NCBI GenBank assembly: GCA_033782935.1
Contig: JAWQEG010001354.1
Span: 351,001-415,000 of the forward strand
From: Petrolisthes cinctipes
Taxonomy: Eukaryota; Arthropoda; Malacostraca; Decapoda; Porcellanidae
DNA: 64,000 bases
Direction: 5' to 3'
In this document: positions 9,782 to 21,469 of the stretch, piece by piece
How positions within the stretch are numbered: position 1 is the first letter of the stretch
How the letters are laid out: each line of letters begins with the position of its first letter
Notes under the pieces: model-generated
Database searches by the model: none
Told to the model about the DNA's origin: nothing
The model's input: the letters and a program-made list of their open reading frames with translations, nothing else
Translations under genes and position numbers: made by a program

Positions 9782-12152
9782 TCAAGTGGCGCGGTCCTTC
9801 TGGGCGGGGTGGTTGAAGGAGGACTTGGGCTTCGAGTAGGGCTTGGAGCCCTGTCCCCTTCCTTGAAAGGGCTGCTGGCCCCTCTGGGAGGGCCTGTTGT
9901 GTGCTCTCGGGGGAGTGGGATAGGAGGGCCTCGGTAGCCTGGAGGGCTGGGAGGGCCTCCGGGGCTGGTAGGCTGGTCTGGCTGGCTGTGGGGCACGTGG
10001 CCTACGGACAAACAGAATGATTAGGACCCAAAGTAGACCCGAAAATCCTTTCATTTCACCCCCGTGACAACTCGGGTAAGACGAACACGAGAGGTACTTA
10101 CTTGGAGGTGGAAGGCTTTGGTAAATTGATTACCGCTGGGAGGGAGGCGAAGATCGTGTCTGTCGCCGGTTGGTCAAAGAGGGCGGGGGACAAGGGGGCA
10201 GCTCGCCCCACTCCCCTCTGTGCCATCTCCGGCGCAGATTTAGCCGCCGCCTGGCGGGCTGCCAGTCTCGCCTCGGCGAACGCCTTCGCCTCCTCCCGCA
10301 TGAAGTGGGTAGCCATTGCCGCCACGCCCTCCATCACGGTGGCCATGGAAGAGAGGGTGTCACTGTAAGGGGTAAACAAGGAAAAAACCGAGCGAACCCG
10401 GGGATAAGTACCCGGGAGTAACAGGGAGACCCTCTACCCAGCATCCCTAAAAACATGATACACGAGTAAGGTACTCACGCTAGCTGTACACCCGACATCT
10501 CGTGGTAGGAGTTGGTTAGGGCGTTGAGGCAGTCCCTAATCAATGAGGCGGCTGCTCCCGTGGAGATGGTGTGGGCCAGCTCCAGACGGGTAGCAGATTC
10601 CGCCTGCCTCAACTTACCATCGGGCTCCTTCAGCTGATAGGGGACCGGGGGCTCCTTCTCCGTCTTCCACAGGCACTCCCTCAAGCCCGGGGGAGCCCGG
10701 GAATGAGGGAGGATGACGGGGAAAGACGGAGGAGGGGGCTTCCTGGGTGCGTTGTTCCTCTGGTGGTCCAGGGACTTAAGGAGAAGGGCTGGAATATCCA
10801 GGTCCCCTTCACTCTTATCCCCCGGGAAGTACGCGTCCGGGGAAAGGAGGAGAGCCGTGTTACCGTGGGAGCGGTCAATCCTCCAAGCCCCGGACAAGTG
10901 TAGCTGGCTGTACTCCACCAGGAAACCCATCGCGTCCAGGGTCGCCGCAGAGGACACCCTAGCTGAAGTGGGTAAGGGCGCTGAGATAGGACGGACCTTG
11001 TAGAAGGGAATAGCCTCGCCCTTCTCATCCGCCCCCCACTTCACCACGACGTCATCCCTCCGGATCCACACGTCTGGTTGAGCCGTGTCCGGAGACCAGG
11101 CCACCAGTCTGCCCTCCTCCGAAGAGTGGGTCCAAGCAGGAGGGAGGAGAGACCAAGAGTAGGGAAGGTATCCGTCTCCCGAAGGAGGGGGTGACGGGGA
11201 CGGAGGTGCGGAGGTAACCAACTCCTCAGCTACGTCCCCCGACGGAGACTCGAGCCCTGGGGAAACGGGAGGCACGAAAAGGACTCCCACATCCCCGGGA
11301 GGACTCGAGCCTTCGACGGGAGCAGCAGCGGGAGGCGGGGGAACAGGAGCGGGTTCCGTAGCGACAGCCGGAGGCTGCGCGACGGAAGCCCCAGGAAAAG
11401 CGTGAGGAATAAGGGTATGGAAGATCTTAACTATCTTCCTCGACGAGGGGCTGTCCCCCCCCCCGCTTACCCCTGCGGGAATTGCGGGCGGGCGAAGGAG
11501 AGCTCCCCGACGACGAAGAAGAGGAAGAGGACGACGAAGAAGAGGAGGAAGGAGAACGGCGACGAGCACGGGACTTCCTGGAGTGGCGGGACCTTTTAGC
11601 CGAACGCTTGCGTCCTCTAGAGAGGCCTGAGGAGCCAGCTCTAGCAGGAGGCGAAGCTGGGGGTTCCCTGCTGGGCCCTTGTACCGGTGAGGCAGTCGGG
11701 AGAACCAGCGCGACAGACTCGCTCGCTTCCCGGGGGGATAAGCCCCGAGAAGGAGTCGTAGTACCGCCTAGGGAAGCAGGCTCAATCTCTCGGGCCTCAG
11801 GAGGTTCTAGCCCCTGAGACTCCGAGAGACAGGAAGAAGGGTAACGGGTCCTGAATAAACCCAGGTCCGCTCCCAAAATCGGGTCCACCCACGCCAAAGA
11901 AGAACCGTCTCGTTTGTGGGCCATTCTCCTAGCCCTCGTCCACGCCATACGAAGAGAAGCAAGGGCAGGGAGCTTGGAGCGGGCAGAAGGGGAGGTAACC
12001 CGACACAACTCAGCCCAGGGGCGGCACACACCACACGCCAAAGGGTCGTAACCCAAGGGAGTGAAGCAGGGTGCGTGAGGAGAACAGTGCAGGTGTCCGT
12101 CAGGCGAGACCCGCATGGTACATCCTGAGGCAGCACAAAGGGCACGAGTAGG
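9782..12152 (-). CDS. DIRS Gag-like ORF1, multi-exon
   Basis: Proposed exons on the minus strand are 12152-11471, an exon ending at 10479, 10362-10102 and 10001-9782. The first codes for a Cys-containing N-terminus and then an Arg/Ser-rich tract with a long serine run and basic flanks. The next is Pro-rich, then holds a conserved-looking segment ending SYHEMSGVQL. The last exon is Pro/Arg/Gln-rich, as in nucleic-acid-binding Gag tails, and ends at a stop at 9782. Two junctions keep frame exactly (10479 to 10362, phase 2; 10102 to 10001, phase 2). The 12152 acceptor has a strong pyrimidine tract. The acceptor after the donor at 11470 is not settled: 11431 and 11311 both keep frame. The true start codon was not found and should lie in an upstream exon. 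Confidence 0.65.
10002..10101 (-). other. Spliceosomal intron in DIRS ORF1
   Basis: A 100-bp interval with donor CAA|GTAAGTACC and acceptor TTTGTCCGTAG|G on the minus strand. Removing it joins two open frames that are otherwise out of register. Confidence 0.7.
10363..10478 (-). other. Spliceosomal intron in DIRS ORF1
   Basis: A 116-bp interval with donor TAGC|GTGAGTAC and acceptor TTTACCCCTTACAG|T on the minus strand. The unspliced frame stops at the donor (TGA at 10477-10475), and splicing restores it in phase 2. Confidence 0.75.
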
Positions 12153-12937
12153 CTGGGGGAGAAAAGAATACACAAACATGGGTTAACACGTGCAAACACT
12201 GGAACACAAACCCATCCTCCCCGAAGGAAAGAAGCGCGGGACACGCCCGCTGAACCTGGGGACCAGAACACGATCCCCCACACTCGCGCAGCCGCCCAGG
12301 GAAAAACCCCGTAAAACCAGAATCGTCCGCCACATGGAGCGGGTAAAAAAGGGCCCCCCCGGACAGATGAACCAGAAGGAGGGGTAGGAGGGGACCCGAT
12401 AGCCTGAGAAGAAACACTCCAGGCTGAAAATAATGGAAGAACCCCAAAATAAAATAAAAAACCCCCGCCCGGGAGAGGAAGAGAGAACCAGGGCACAATT
12501 CTCACTCCCCCCTACCGAGAGGGGACACATAATAATCGGGGAAGGCAAGAGGAAGGGCTGCAAAGACCCCATGTGGTCACCACGTGGGGTGGGGAAGTCC
12601 CACGTGGCGCCCACTAACCTCGCTAAAAACCCCAGAAAACCCCGATAAAATACACACGAAGAATGTACTAGTGGCAGGAGGGACAGTGAAAGAGGGGACA
12701 GACGGAGAAAAACTCCGAAAACAGGGGCTGAAAAGCCCCCTTCGCTTAAGGAAAGAACTAAGTCCTAACGAAGAAAAAAACCCCATAAACACCTGAAAAC
12801 CCTCCTAGAAAACACACATGATACATCTGCAAAGCAGGCTAGCCACTAGAACACAAAAGAAAACTTAGCAGGAACACGCGACACAATACCATAGCGTAGC
12901 AGCGAGGAGCGTAGATGTTGACAGACGTGTGTTCCGC
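12153..12937 (-). other. DIRS 5' leader region
   Basis: Between the 5' terminal repeat and the first Gag exon lies a leader whose 3' edge is a classic acceptor (TTCTTTTCTCCCCCAG, ending at 12153). A possible donor, GCGAG|GTTAGT, lies near 12618. Several overlapping open frames are present, but none has a protein-like composition, so the first exon and start codon remain undetermined. Confidence 0.4.
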
Positions 12938-13162
12938 GACAGAGTGGACGAGCGGTATTCAGCGGAGGAGGGGCTTAATACCTCACCTCACCACCACCAG
13001 GTGGCTCCACTATCAGTACAGCGCCAGATTTGAATTTTATTTACTTCTGATGAACGTCACGGAATTGACCCTTCCAACCCAGATTATGCCTACACGGGGC
13101 CTGGGCTTGTGAAGGGGCCTATTCTATAGCAACCAGCTGTACTGGTTTCACTATACCAATAA
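12938..13162 (-). repeat. DIRS element 5' inverted terminal repeat
   Basis: Reverse complement of about 5755-5965. The unique outer end, GTTTCACTATACCAATA, is repeated in inverted form inside the internal complementary region (6087-6105). Confidence 0.9.
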
Positions 13163-13174
13163 GAGGTAATTGGA

Positions 13175-13980
13175 GACTCTTCTAAAGGAGGTGTGTGGCT
13201 GGGAGTAAGACTCCCGTCCTAGTTTGGCCATCTGTTTTGGATCACACTCTGTTTTCCCCCTACCATTTTGTGTGGTGGTGTGAAGTGGTGGTAGAGATGA
13301 TGTGTATACATCCTAACTACCCCACTACCTTCTACCTTCCACCACCACAACTCACTCTGTCAGGGTACTTTGGCCACTGCACGACGGCGATGTGGTGGTC
13401 CACGGCAGTGTATCTGTAAACAAGCAAAATGAATTGGTCCTAAAATTCATCACTGAGGTACTCCAATATTTATAGCAGTGGTTCTTAAACGTTTTAGAGT
13501 CACCGAGGTCATTTTTGGAAAGGTCTTCATCACTTATACAGCCCATTGGTTGTATAGTGGATACAGATGTTAACTAATTAATATCTAATCCTCATGAACC
13601 CCAGGTTAAGAATCCATTATTTATTGTTTTTGCCTTAAAACTATTGATGTTTAGAAATAAAATGCATTTTTTGTTTACAAATAATGTCAAAGGATTGGCA
13701 ATACAGTACCTTTTTTTAAGTATTTTTTAGAAAGCTGATAATATTAAAAGACAATACTCAGTGATATAAGTTTTTACCAAAACAAGGCACCTACCAGAGT
13801 TTATCACTTCATCTTTCATTTGCTGTTGCACCTTGTCTCATCATGGGAGAACACAGATGAGAATATTCCCAGCTCTTGTCTCTCTCAGCTGCCCTTAAAG
13901 ATGTAAAGATTATGATAGCAGTATTCTTCCGAACTGGCCTCAGATGAATGGGCAGACAGGAAACTACTGTACTGTGCATT
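13175..13980. other. Non-coding stretch
   Basis: AT-rich DNA to the right of the DIRS element. No gene, exon or repeat family is recognised. Confidence 0.5.
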
Positions 13981-13990
13981 TAAAGGAACT

Positions 13991-14845
13991 CTACTTCTTG
14001 TGTACAGTCACTACAAATAAAAAGGTAACAAGGCACGGAGTCTTATCACAGTTTAAATGAAACACCTGGTTACAGAACAAACATTGAATTAAACTATTTC
14101 CTAAAAACTCTGGCATGCTACATTTACAGCATAAAAGAATATCATAAAAGTTATTATTTGCAGGGGTTAGGTTGGATGGACTAACAGGAATTGTTTGCTT
14201 AAGAATGCATAACTGGGTAATTATAACCAACAGCAAAGAAGCTCCTGAACCAACAAAGATGAAACAATGTTAATACATTACTCACCAATCAGGTCTACTC
14301 CAAGTAACTCAAAGGGTTCCTTGACATTAATGGGACACATTTCTGGGGCCTGAATCTTCAGTGTTGTAAACATCTGGCACTGACTGAAGTAGCAATCTGG
14401 AAAAAATGGTAAAATTACTGGAGAGCAATACAGCAGTGGGATTAGAGAGTAATGCATTCAATATTGAATGAACACTTTCCTAGAATCCAACTCATTTCAT
14501 ATACACTTATCAATGTCTTTGTGTCATGTTATGGTCTACACAAGAAACACACACACATACATAATGCAGGATGTCCTGTGTCATACTTCTCCAATAGGCA
14601 ATAGTACACCTTGGAGATGTTCTCTTATGTTACATTCCAGCCACTGTGTCCTCCAACAGGACTACTGTGGTACAGCTTGAAGACTATGGGCAGGTCATCA
14701 TAATTCCTCAGGACCTTCCTTCTATCTGCAGCTTGTTTGAAATACAGCATCTTGTCTGGAAGTACAGCTCCGGACAGATCAAGGGACCCCACCTCTTCCA
14801 CCAGCTACTTGGTGTGAGCCTCAGTGGATCTGGTATCACTGGCAG
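13991..14845 (-). pseudogene. Decayed integrase gene with PHD-like tail
   Basis: Three exon-like pieces lie on the minus strand. The first (about 14845-14540) reads VLPDKMLYFKQAADRRKV and then the HHCC zinc-binding start YHSSPVGGHSGWN of Gypsy/Ginger-type integrases, but has a TAA where THREKI-like sequence is expected. The second (about 14412-14287) starts after an ATTTTTTCCAG acceptor, carries CYFSQCQ and VKEPFELLGVDLIG, the entry to the catalytic core, and ends at a GTGAGTAATG donor. The third (about 14170-13991) has CCKC and CLFCNQVFHLNC, like a PHD finger with its last cysteines lost. The catalytic core is missing. It could be a transposon remnant or a dead copy of an integrase-derived host gene. 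The palindrome boundary at 14762 falls inside its first exon. Confidence 0.6.
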
Positions 14846-16144
14846 GTGGAGGGGGGGAGGGGAGAAATGTGGGCGGAGTTATATAGGGGGTAATGTGGAG
14901 GCGTTACCAATGTTGAGCCATCCAGAAATTTGAATCCCGAACCACTTGTGATCATGGATGTGAACCACTCACTGGAAGGTGGTAGGAGGGGTTGGGTTGA
15001 GGAGAGGGTGTAAAACTTCACAAGTGATCGAGTAGTAGTATTATAGATGGAGAGAATTATTGGATCAAGTAGCTAAAGATTATAAACGAACAAAGCCGAC
15101 TGTCGCCTTTATTATGTTTTCTTCTGTAATCTAAATCCAACTCTGATGCTACATTCTATAGGATATTATTTGTTTGAAATGAATCCAGATTTTACGTAAT
15201 ACAATTCACACGACACTATTATTTTATGACTAATATATCAAGCCATGCACCACCTACACAGTGTTGAAATAAATTTCAAGTAAATCCTTTATCGTTACCC
15301 TGTATTATTCACGACATTTTCTAAGAAACTTTTAGTGTGTAACTGGTTACCAAAGGATAATAGTTATATAGTGTAAGTTAATCTTTACCCAATAACCACT
15401 CCATCTGTTCTCCCCCACCCCATCCTCCCTTATTCCATTCGCTGTTTCCTCTCCCTCCTTCCCAGCAATCCTTTACTCTCCATCTTACCACCATCACCAA
15501 CATTCTGTGTGTTGCTGCATAATCTGTTAATGCGCAAACAAGACCAGAATAGGAATAAAAGTGATATTTGGTATGCAAATACAATCCGTTATATATGACG
15601 AATATATTTATTACCCTTATTTATTTATCTGAGGTCAACATTCAGACGCCGGTGTTAGTGAACCAATCACAAGATTTAGAGGATATTGTGTCAGCACTAA
15701 TGTTATTACAAATTAAAACAGGGAAAAATTGAAATTAGACATTTATTGGTTATTGTTTACATGACTTGTCACTTTAGGTGAAAACTCCACAAGTCCTCGT
15801 TACGAAGCCTTCCACACCCATAACCCAACTGTGACTAGGCACCACACTGTAAATGATGAACACGTTATATGTATAGTTGTTGTTATTAATTGGTGTCATA
15901 CAATTATAATACCTGTTAACTTAATATAACCTCAAGTTTTTACTTCGACCTCACGTTTGCATTAAGCATGTGTAATGTTTTTTTTTATTATTATTATAAT
16001 CACCTGGATATGTATTGCTTTAGACCCTTAGCCACGATGAGATACAGTGTATACACTATTTATATACGGTACACTTCTATGAACACATTAAGGCTTGAAA
16101 TACTATAGATTACATATTTTATGTTCTTACTCATCAATTTGTTA

Positions 16145-16490
16145 CTAGTATCGTGTCCAGCCACCCTCCTTCTCAATGACAGCCTGCAGTCGCTCGGGCA
16201 TTGAGGCGCCATGCCTTCTCACTATATCGGGTTTTCCCCGAAAAATCTCCCACTGTGCTCTGGTGTGCCGTAACAACTCTGCTGTGGTTCTCTCTCGTTC
16301 CGGCTCCCACGTGTTAACAATAGAACCCCATAGATTTTCTATGGGGTTCATATCACAGTTCTAACTAGACCAATCTATCACCTGCAAATTATCTTGAGCA
16401 GCAAACCATTCTTGAACTATCCTGGCCATATGGATAGGGCATCGGTCGTGTTTAGGACAGATGAGGGTGAGTAGTTGACACTGTCTATTG
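16145..16490 (-). pseudogene. Tc1-like transposase C-terminal exon, left-arm copy
   Basis: Mirror copy of 19741-20086, read on the minus strand. It carries the second and third catalytic acidic residues (HDRCPIHMARIVQEW and NPIENLWG) and a stop between them. Its matching N-terminal exon in the same orientation is not in this arm but across the palindrome centre, at 18600-18288. Confidence 0.8.
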
Positions 16491-17639
16491 TTCACCCCTG
16501 TAGAGAGATACTGATTATTATCATTTGGATATTAAGCAACAAATAACGGAGCCGAAACAATCCCTTTTCTGTCTTCAGCTCTCCCTGTATTCTTTTCGCC
16601 CCTCATGCTGGCAGTCCCCCTCTTTATCTCCTTTTCTCGCTGTAAAATAAATAAACTTATGCCTATATCTTTCAAGTAACTGGCAACCTCACACAACCTC
16701 CTCTCACTTGTCTTCTCTCTCTCACACTCCCCCTTCCTTTCTTGCCTTCTGTAGTATTCTTTATCTTTTCTTTATCATATTTTTAACCTTCTCATTCGTT
16801 CTTTCAAAGTTTTAATCACATAGGCCTTTCTCCCTTATCACCTATAGTGCTTCAAATTTATGCAAGCGAAATGCTGCGGCTGGGATAATATGGTTAATAC
16901 CGTTTTGGTTCTTTGTATTCTGTGGATTTACAAAACAACTAGAAATTCATAGCGAAGGATATGATAATAGTTATGTAGAACAAGTGTTGGCAGATACACA
17001 TTCTTGACGGGATAATCCCAGCCACAGCATTTCGCCCTCTTAAAACAGAAGGACTATAGGTTTCATGCATTGCCATTTGCCAGTCTGTTGCTAGTCAGAA
17101 TATTAACTTGTTAAACCATTTTGCAGGAAAGAGAAATATATATATATTTTTTTTTAAGTTACTTATGGGCATTATTTAGATATATTAACTTACTTTTACT
17201 TACGTCCAGCATTACTGTGCAGAACATGTGACACAATAAGGACCACAAGGACAGTAATGGTGGTCAACGTGATTCTCATTAATCTCTCTATATGCTACTG
17301 AAAACAATGTTTTATGCTCAATTACAGAATTATGTTCTCAGCATGATAATGATAGCCAAAGATAATGAAAACAATATAAACAAATTAACATTTATTGCAC
17401 AACAAATATGCTTATGCCTCGGTGCTACTGTTTCAAGGGAGTAACCAGCCCACACTTAATCACATGGAACCTGAAAAGTTTGAATAAAAGATCAATTATA
17501 TATATATAAATACAATACCATATTATATCTGTTTGTCTATCTACGTCTTTGTGTATATGGCACTTTTATTAATATTCATGATCAGCACTGTGAAATATAA
17601 ATTTAAATTTATTTGGCAAAGCAGAGGACACTGACTAGT

Positions 17640-17943
17640 ATGGCAACCTACCATACGGAAGACCTCCACGTTGCACTACACACCGCAGAAGCCGATGCAC
17701 AGACCTTGCTGTCAGCGAGAGGACCATCAGGAGAGTGTTGCACGAAGCGGGGGTGCATCACCGGACTCCAGCAAACAAGGAATTTTTGACTGACCAACAT
17801 CGCGAGGGAAGGCTACGGTTTGCCCAACAATATGTTGACAAGCCAGAGGAGTTTTGGAAGAGAGTGATCTGGACGGATGAGAAAACCTTCTCATCTTCGT
17901 GTCACGGAAGGCGCCACTGCTGGAGGAGAAATGATACTCGGTG
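17640..17943 (+). CDS. Tc1-like transposase N-terminal exon, left-arm copy
   Basis: This exon encodes the helix-turn-helix DNA-binding region (GRPPRCTTHRRSRC, then SERTIRRVLHEAG) and the start of the DDE catalytic domain, with the first Asp in VIWTDEKTF. It ends RHCWRRNDTR at a near-ideal donor, TCG|GTGAGTATAA. In Tc1 relatives about 60-80 further residues precede the second Asp, and these are not found nearby, so a middle exon is missing or lost. On the same strand the C-terminal exon lies at 19734, beyond the palindrome centre. The first exon start is uncertain. Confidence 0.7.
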
Positions 17944-18054
17944 AGTATAATTTTTGAGGTTGTCGTTTCTATAAACTATTCAGTCATAAGCAACCATAAG
18001 AATATACTCGAATAAAAAATTACTGCCGGGTGACAACCAGTATCGTTACAACGT

Positions 18055-18176
18055 TACAGCAGTGCATATAACCCACACACACACTGTCAAGAAATTTAAT
18101 ACTGCGCAACCCTATATGCCAAAAGTAATTTACTCTGAATCGACTTACAGCAGTATCTGTTTTATTAATGTTGCTG
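18055..18176. other. Palindrome centre spacer
   Basis: This 122-bp non-palindromic spacer separates the two arms. It holds a short CA run and TTACAGCAGT-like fragments but no gene. Confidence 0.9.
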
Positions 18177-18287
18177 ACGTTGTAACGATACTGGTTGTCA
18201 CCCGGCAGTAATTTTTTATTCGAGTATATTCTTATGGTTGCTTATGACTGAATAGTTTATAGAAACGACAACCTCAAAAATTATACT

Positions 18288-18600
18288 CACCGAGTATCAT
18301 TTCTCCTCCAGCAGTGGCGCCTTCCGTGACACGAAGATGAGAAGGTTTTCTCATCCGTCCAGATCACTCTCTTCCAAAACTCCTCTGGCTTGTCAACATA
18401 TTGTTGGGCAAACCGTAGCCTTCCCTCGCGATGTTGGTCAGTCAAAAATTCCTTGTTTGCTGGAGTCCGGTGATGCACCCCCGCTTCGTGCAACACTCTC
18501 CTGATGGTCCTCTCGCTGACAGCAAGGTCTGTGCATCGGCTTCTGCGGTGTGTAGTGCAACGTGGAGGTCTTCCGTATGGTAGGTTGCCATACTAGTCAG
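18288..18600 (-). CDS. Tc1-like transposase N-terminal exon, right-arm copy
   Basis: Mirror image of 17640-17943, read on the minus strand, with the same helix-turn-helix, VIWTDEKTF and splice donor. With the C-terminal exon at 16490-16145 it would form the minus-strand version of the split gene. Confidence 0.7.
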
Positions 18601-19733
18601 TGTCCTCTGCTTTGCCAAATAAATTTAAATTTATATTTCACAGTGCTGATCATGAATATTAATAAAAGTGCCATATACACAAAGACGTAGATAGACAAAC
18701 AGATATAATATGGTATTGTATTTATATATATATAATTGATCTTTTATTCAAACTTTTCAGGTTCCATGTGATTAAGTGTGGGCTGGTTACTCCCTTGAAA
18801 CAGTAGCACCGAGGCATAAGCATATTTGTTGTGCAATAAATGTTAATTTGTTTATATTGTTTTCATTATCTTTGGCTATCATTATCATGCTGAGAACATA
18901 ATTCTGTAGTTGAGCATAAAACATTGTTTTCAGTAGCATATAGAGAGATTAATGAGAATCACGTTGACCACCATTACTGTCCTTGTGGTCCTTATTGTGT
19001 CACATGTTCTGCACAGTAATGCTGGACGTAAGTAAAAGTAAGTTAATATATCTAAATAATGCCCATAAGTAACTTAAAAAAAAATATATATATATTTCTC
19101 TTTCCTGCAAAATGGTTTAACAAGTTAATATTCTGACTAGCAACAGACTGGCAAATGGCAATGCATGAAACCTATAGTCCTTCTGTTTTAAGAGGGCGAA
19201 ATGCTGTGGCTGGGATTATCCCGTCAAGAATGTGTATCTGCCAACACTTGTTCTACATAACTATTATCATATCCTTCGCTATGAATTTCTAGTTGTTTTG
19301 TAAATCCACAGAATACAAAGAACCAAAACGGTATTAACCATATTATCCCAGCCGCAGCATTTCGCTTGCATAAATTTGAAGCACTATAGGTGATAAGGGA
19401 GAAAGGCCTATGTGATTAAAACTTTGAAAGAACGAATGAGAAGGTTAAAAATATGATAAAGAAAAGATAAAGAATACTACAGAAGGCAAGAAAGGAAGGG
19501 GGAGTGTGAGAGAGAGAAGACAAGTGAGAGGAGGTTGTGTGAGGTTGCCAGTTACTTGAAAGATATAGGCATAAGTTTATTTATTTTACAGCGAGAAAAG
19601 GAGATAAAGAGGGGGACTGCCAGCATGAGGGGCGAAAAGAATACAGGGAGAGCTGAAGACAGAAAAGGGATTGTTTCGGCTCCGTTATTTGTTGCTTAAT
19701 ATCCAAATGATAATAATCAGTATCTCTCTACAG

Positions 19734-20086
19734 GGGTGAACAATAGACAGTGTCAACTACTCACCCTCATCTGTCCTAAACACGACCGATGCCCTATCCA
19801 TATGGCCAGGATAGTTCAAGAATGGTTTGCTGCTCAAGATAATTTGCAGGTGATAGATTGGTCTAGTTAGAACTGTGATATGAACCCCATAGAAAATCTA
19901 TGGGGTTCTATTGTTAACACGTGGGAGCCGGAACGAGAGAGAACCACAGCAGAGTTGTTACGGCACACCAGAGCACAGTGGGAGATTTTTCGGGGAAAAC
20001 CCGATATAGTGAGAAGGCATGGCGCCTCAATGCCCGAGCGACTGCAGGCTGTCATTGAGAAGGAGGGTGGCTGGACACGATACTAG
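19734..20086 (+). pseudogene. Tc1-like transposase C-terminal exon, right-arm copy
   Basis: The exon starts after a clean acceptor (TATCTCTCTACAG). The frame gives HDRCPIHMARIVQEW with the second catalytic Asp, then NPIENLWG with the Glu, about 35 positions apart. It ends GGWTRY and a stop near 20086, the usual Tc1 C-terminus. An in-frame TAG just before NCDMNPIEN interrupts it, and the same TAG is in the mirror copy, so the mutation predates the duplication. As written, the product would be truncated before the last catalytic residue. Confidence 0.75.
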
Positions 20087-21469
20087 TAACAAATTGATGA
20101 GTAAGAACATAAAATATGTAATCTATAGTATTTCAAGCCTTAATGTGTTCATAGAAGTGTACCGTATATAAATAGTGTATACACTGTATCTCATCGTGGC
20201 TAAGGGTCTAAAGCAATACATATCCAGGTGATTATAATAATAATAAAAAAAAACATTACACATGCTTAATGCAAACGTGAGGTCGAAGTAAAAACTTGAG
20301 GTTATATTAAGTTAACAGGTATTATAATTGTATGACACCAATTAATAACAACAACTATACATATAACGTGTTCATCATTTACAGTGTGGTGCCTAGTCAC
20401 AGTTGGGTTATGGGTGTGGAAGGCTTCGTAACGAGGACTTGTGGAGTTTTCACCTAAAGTGACAAGTCATGTAAACAATAACCAATAAATGTCTAATTTC
20501 AATTTTTCCCTGTTTTAATTTGTAATAACATTAGTGCTGACACAATATCCTCTAAATCTTGTGATTGGTTCACTAACACCGGCGTCTGAATGTTGACCTC
20601 AGATAAATAAATAAGGGTAATAAATATATTCGTCATATATAACGGATTGTATTTGCATACCAAATATCACTTTTATTCCTATTCTGGTCTTGTTTGCGCA
20701 TTAACAGATTATGCAGCAACACACAGAATGTTGGTGATGGTGGTAAGATGGAGAGTAAAGGATTGCTGGGAAGGAGGGAGAGGAAACAGCGAATGGAATA
20801 AGGGAGGATGGGGTGGGGGAGAACAGATGGAGTGGTTATTGGGTAAAGATTAACTTACACTATATAACTATTATCCTTTGGTAACCAGTTACACACTAAA
20901 AGTTTCTTAGAAAATGTCGTGAATAATACAGGGTAACGATAAAGGATTTACTTGAAATTTATTTCAACACTGTGTAGGTGGTGCATGGCTTGATATATTA
21001 GTCATAAAATAATAGTGTCGTGTGAATTGTATTACGTAAAATCTGGATTCATTTCAAACAAATAATATCCTATAGAATGTAGCATCAGAGTTGGATTTAG
21101 ATTACAGAAGAAAACATAATAAAGGCGACAGTCGGCTTTGTTCGTTTATAATCTTTAGCTACTTGATCCAATAATTCTCTCCATCTATAATACTACTACT
21201 CGATCACTTGTGAAGCTTTACACCCTCTCCTCAACCCAACCCCTCCTACCACCTTCCAGTGAGTGGTTCACATCCATGATCACAAGTGGTTCGGGATTCA
21301 AATTTCTGGATGGCTCAACATTGGTAACGCCTCCACATTACCCCCTATATAACTCCGCCCACATTTCTCCCCTCCCCCCCTCCACCTGCCAGTGATACCA
21401 GATCCACTGAGGCTCACACCAAGTAGCTGGTGGAAGAGGTGGGGTCCCTTGATCTGTCCGGAGCTGTAC

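Larger units (their letters stand above)
5703..13162 (-). mobile_element. DIRS1-like tyrosine-recombinase retrotransposon
   Basis: A 7.5-kb element read on the minus strand. It has about 220 bp of inverted terminal repeat, an internal complementary region next to the 3' terminus, a Gag region, a long RT-RNase H-methyltransferase-like ORF and an overlapping tyrosine recombinase ORF. DIRS1-like elements replicate through reverse transcription and integrate a circular intermediate with the recombinase, leaving no target-site duplication, and none is seen here. The coding regions are GC-rich compared with the AT-rich flanks. Several canonical minus-strand splice-site pairs break the 5' half. RT, RNase H and recombinase lack internal stops, so the copy may be recent. 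Confidence 0.93.
14762..18054 (+). repeat. Giant palindrome, left arm
   Basis: This 3293-bp arm pairs base by base with 18177-21469: paired positions always sum to 36231, so there is no length difference. I saw only a few mismatches, for example near 15015/21216 and 17326/18905. It contains Tc1-like exons and otherwise AT-rich DNA. Confidence 0.93.
18177..21469 (-). repeat. Giant palindrome, right arm
   Basis: Inverted copy of 14762-18054. Its outer edge stops in the middle of the integrase-like exon (after GGAGCTGTAC, 21469), while the left arm continues through that exon. The left arm is therefore the original and this arm the derived copy. Confidence 0.93.

Noticed and set aside
11375..11470. 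Intron 11470 to 11375 in DIRS ORF1
   Set aside because: The acceptor has the best pyrimidine tract, but the join is out of frame, so it is not proposed as the coding junction.
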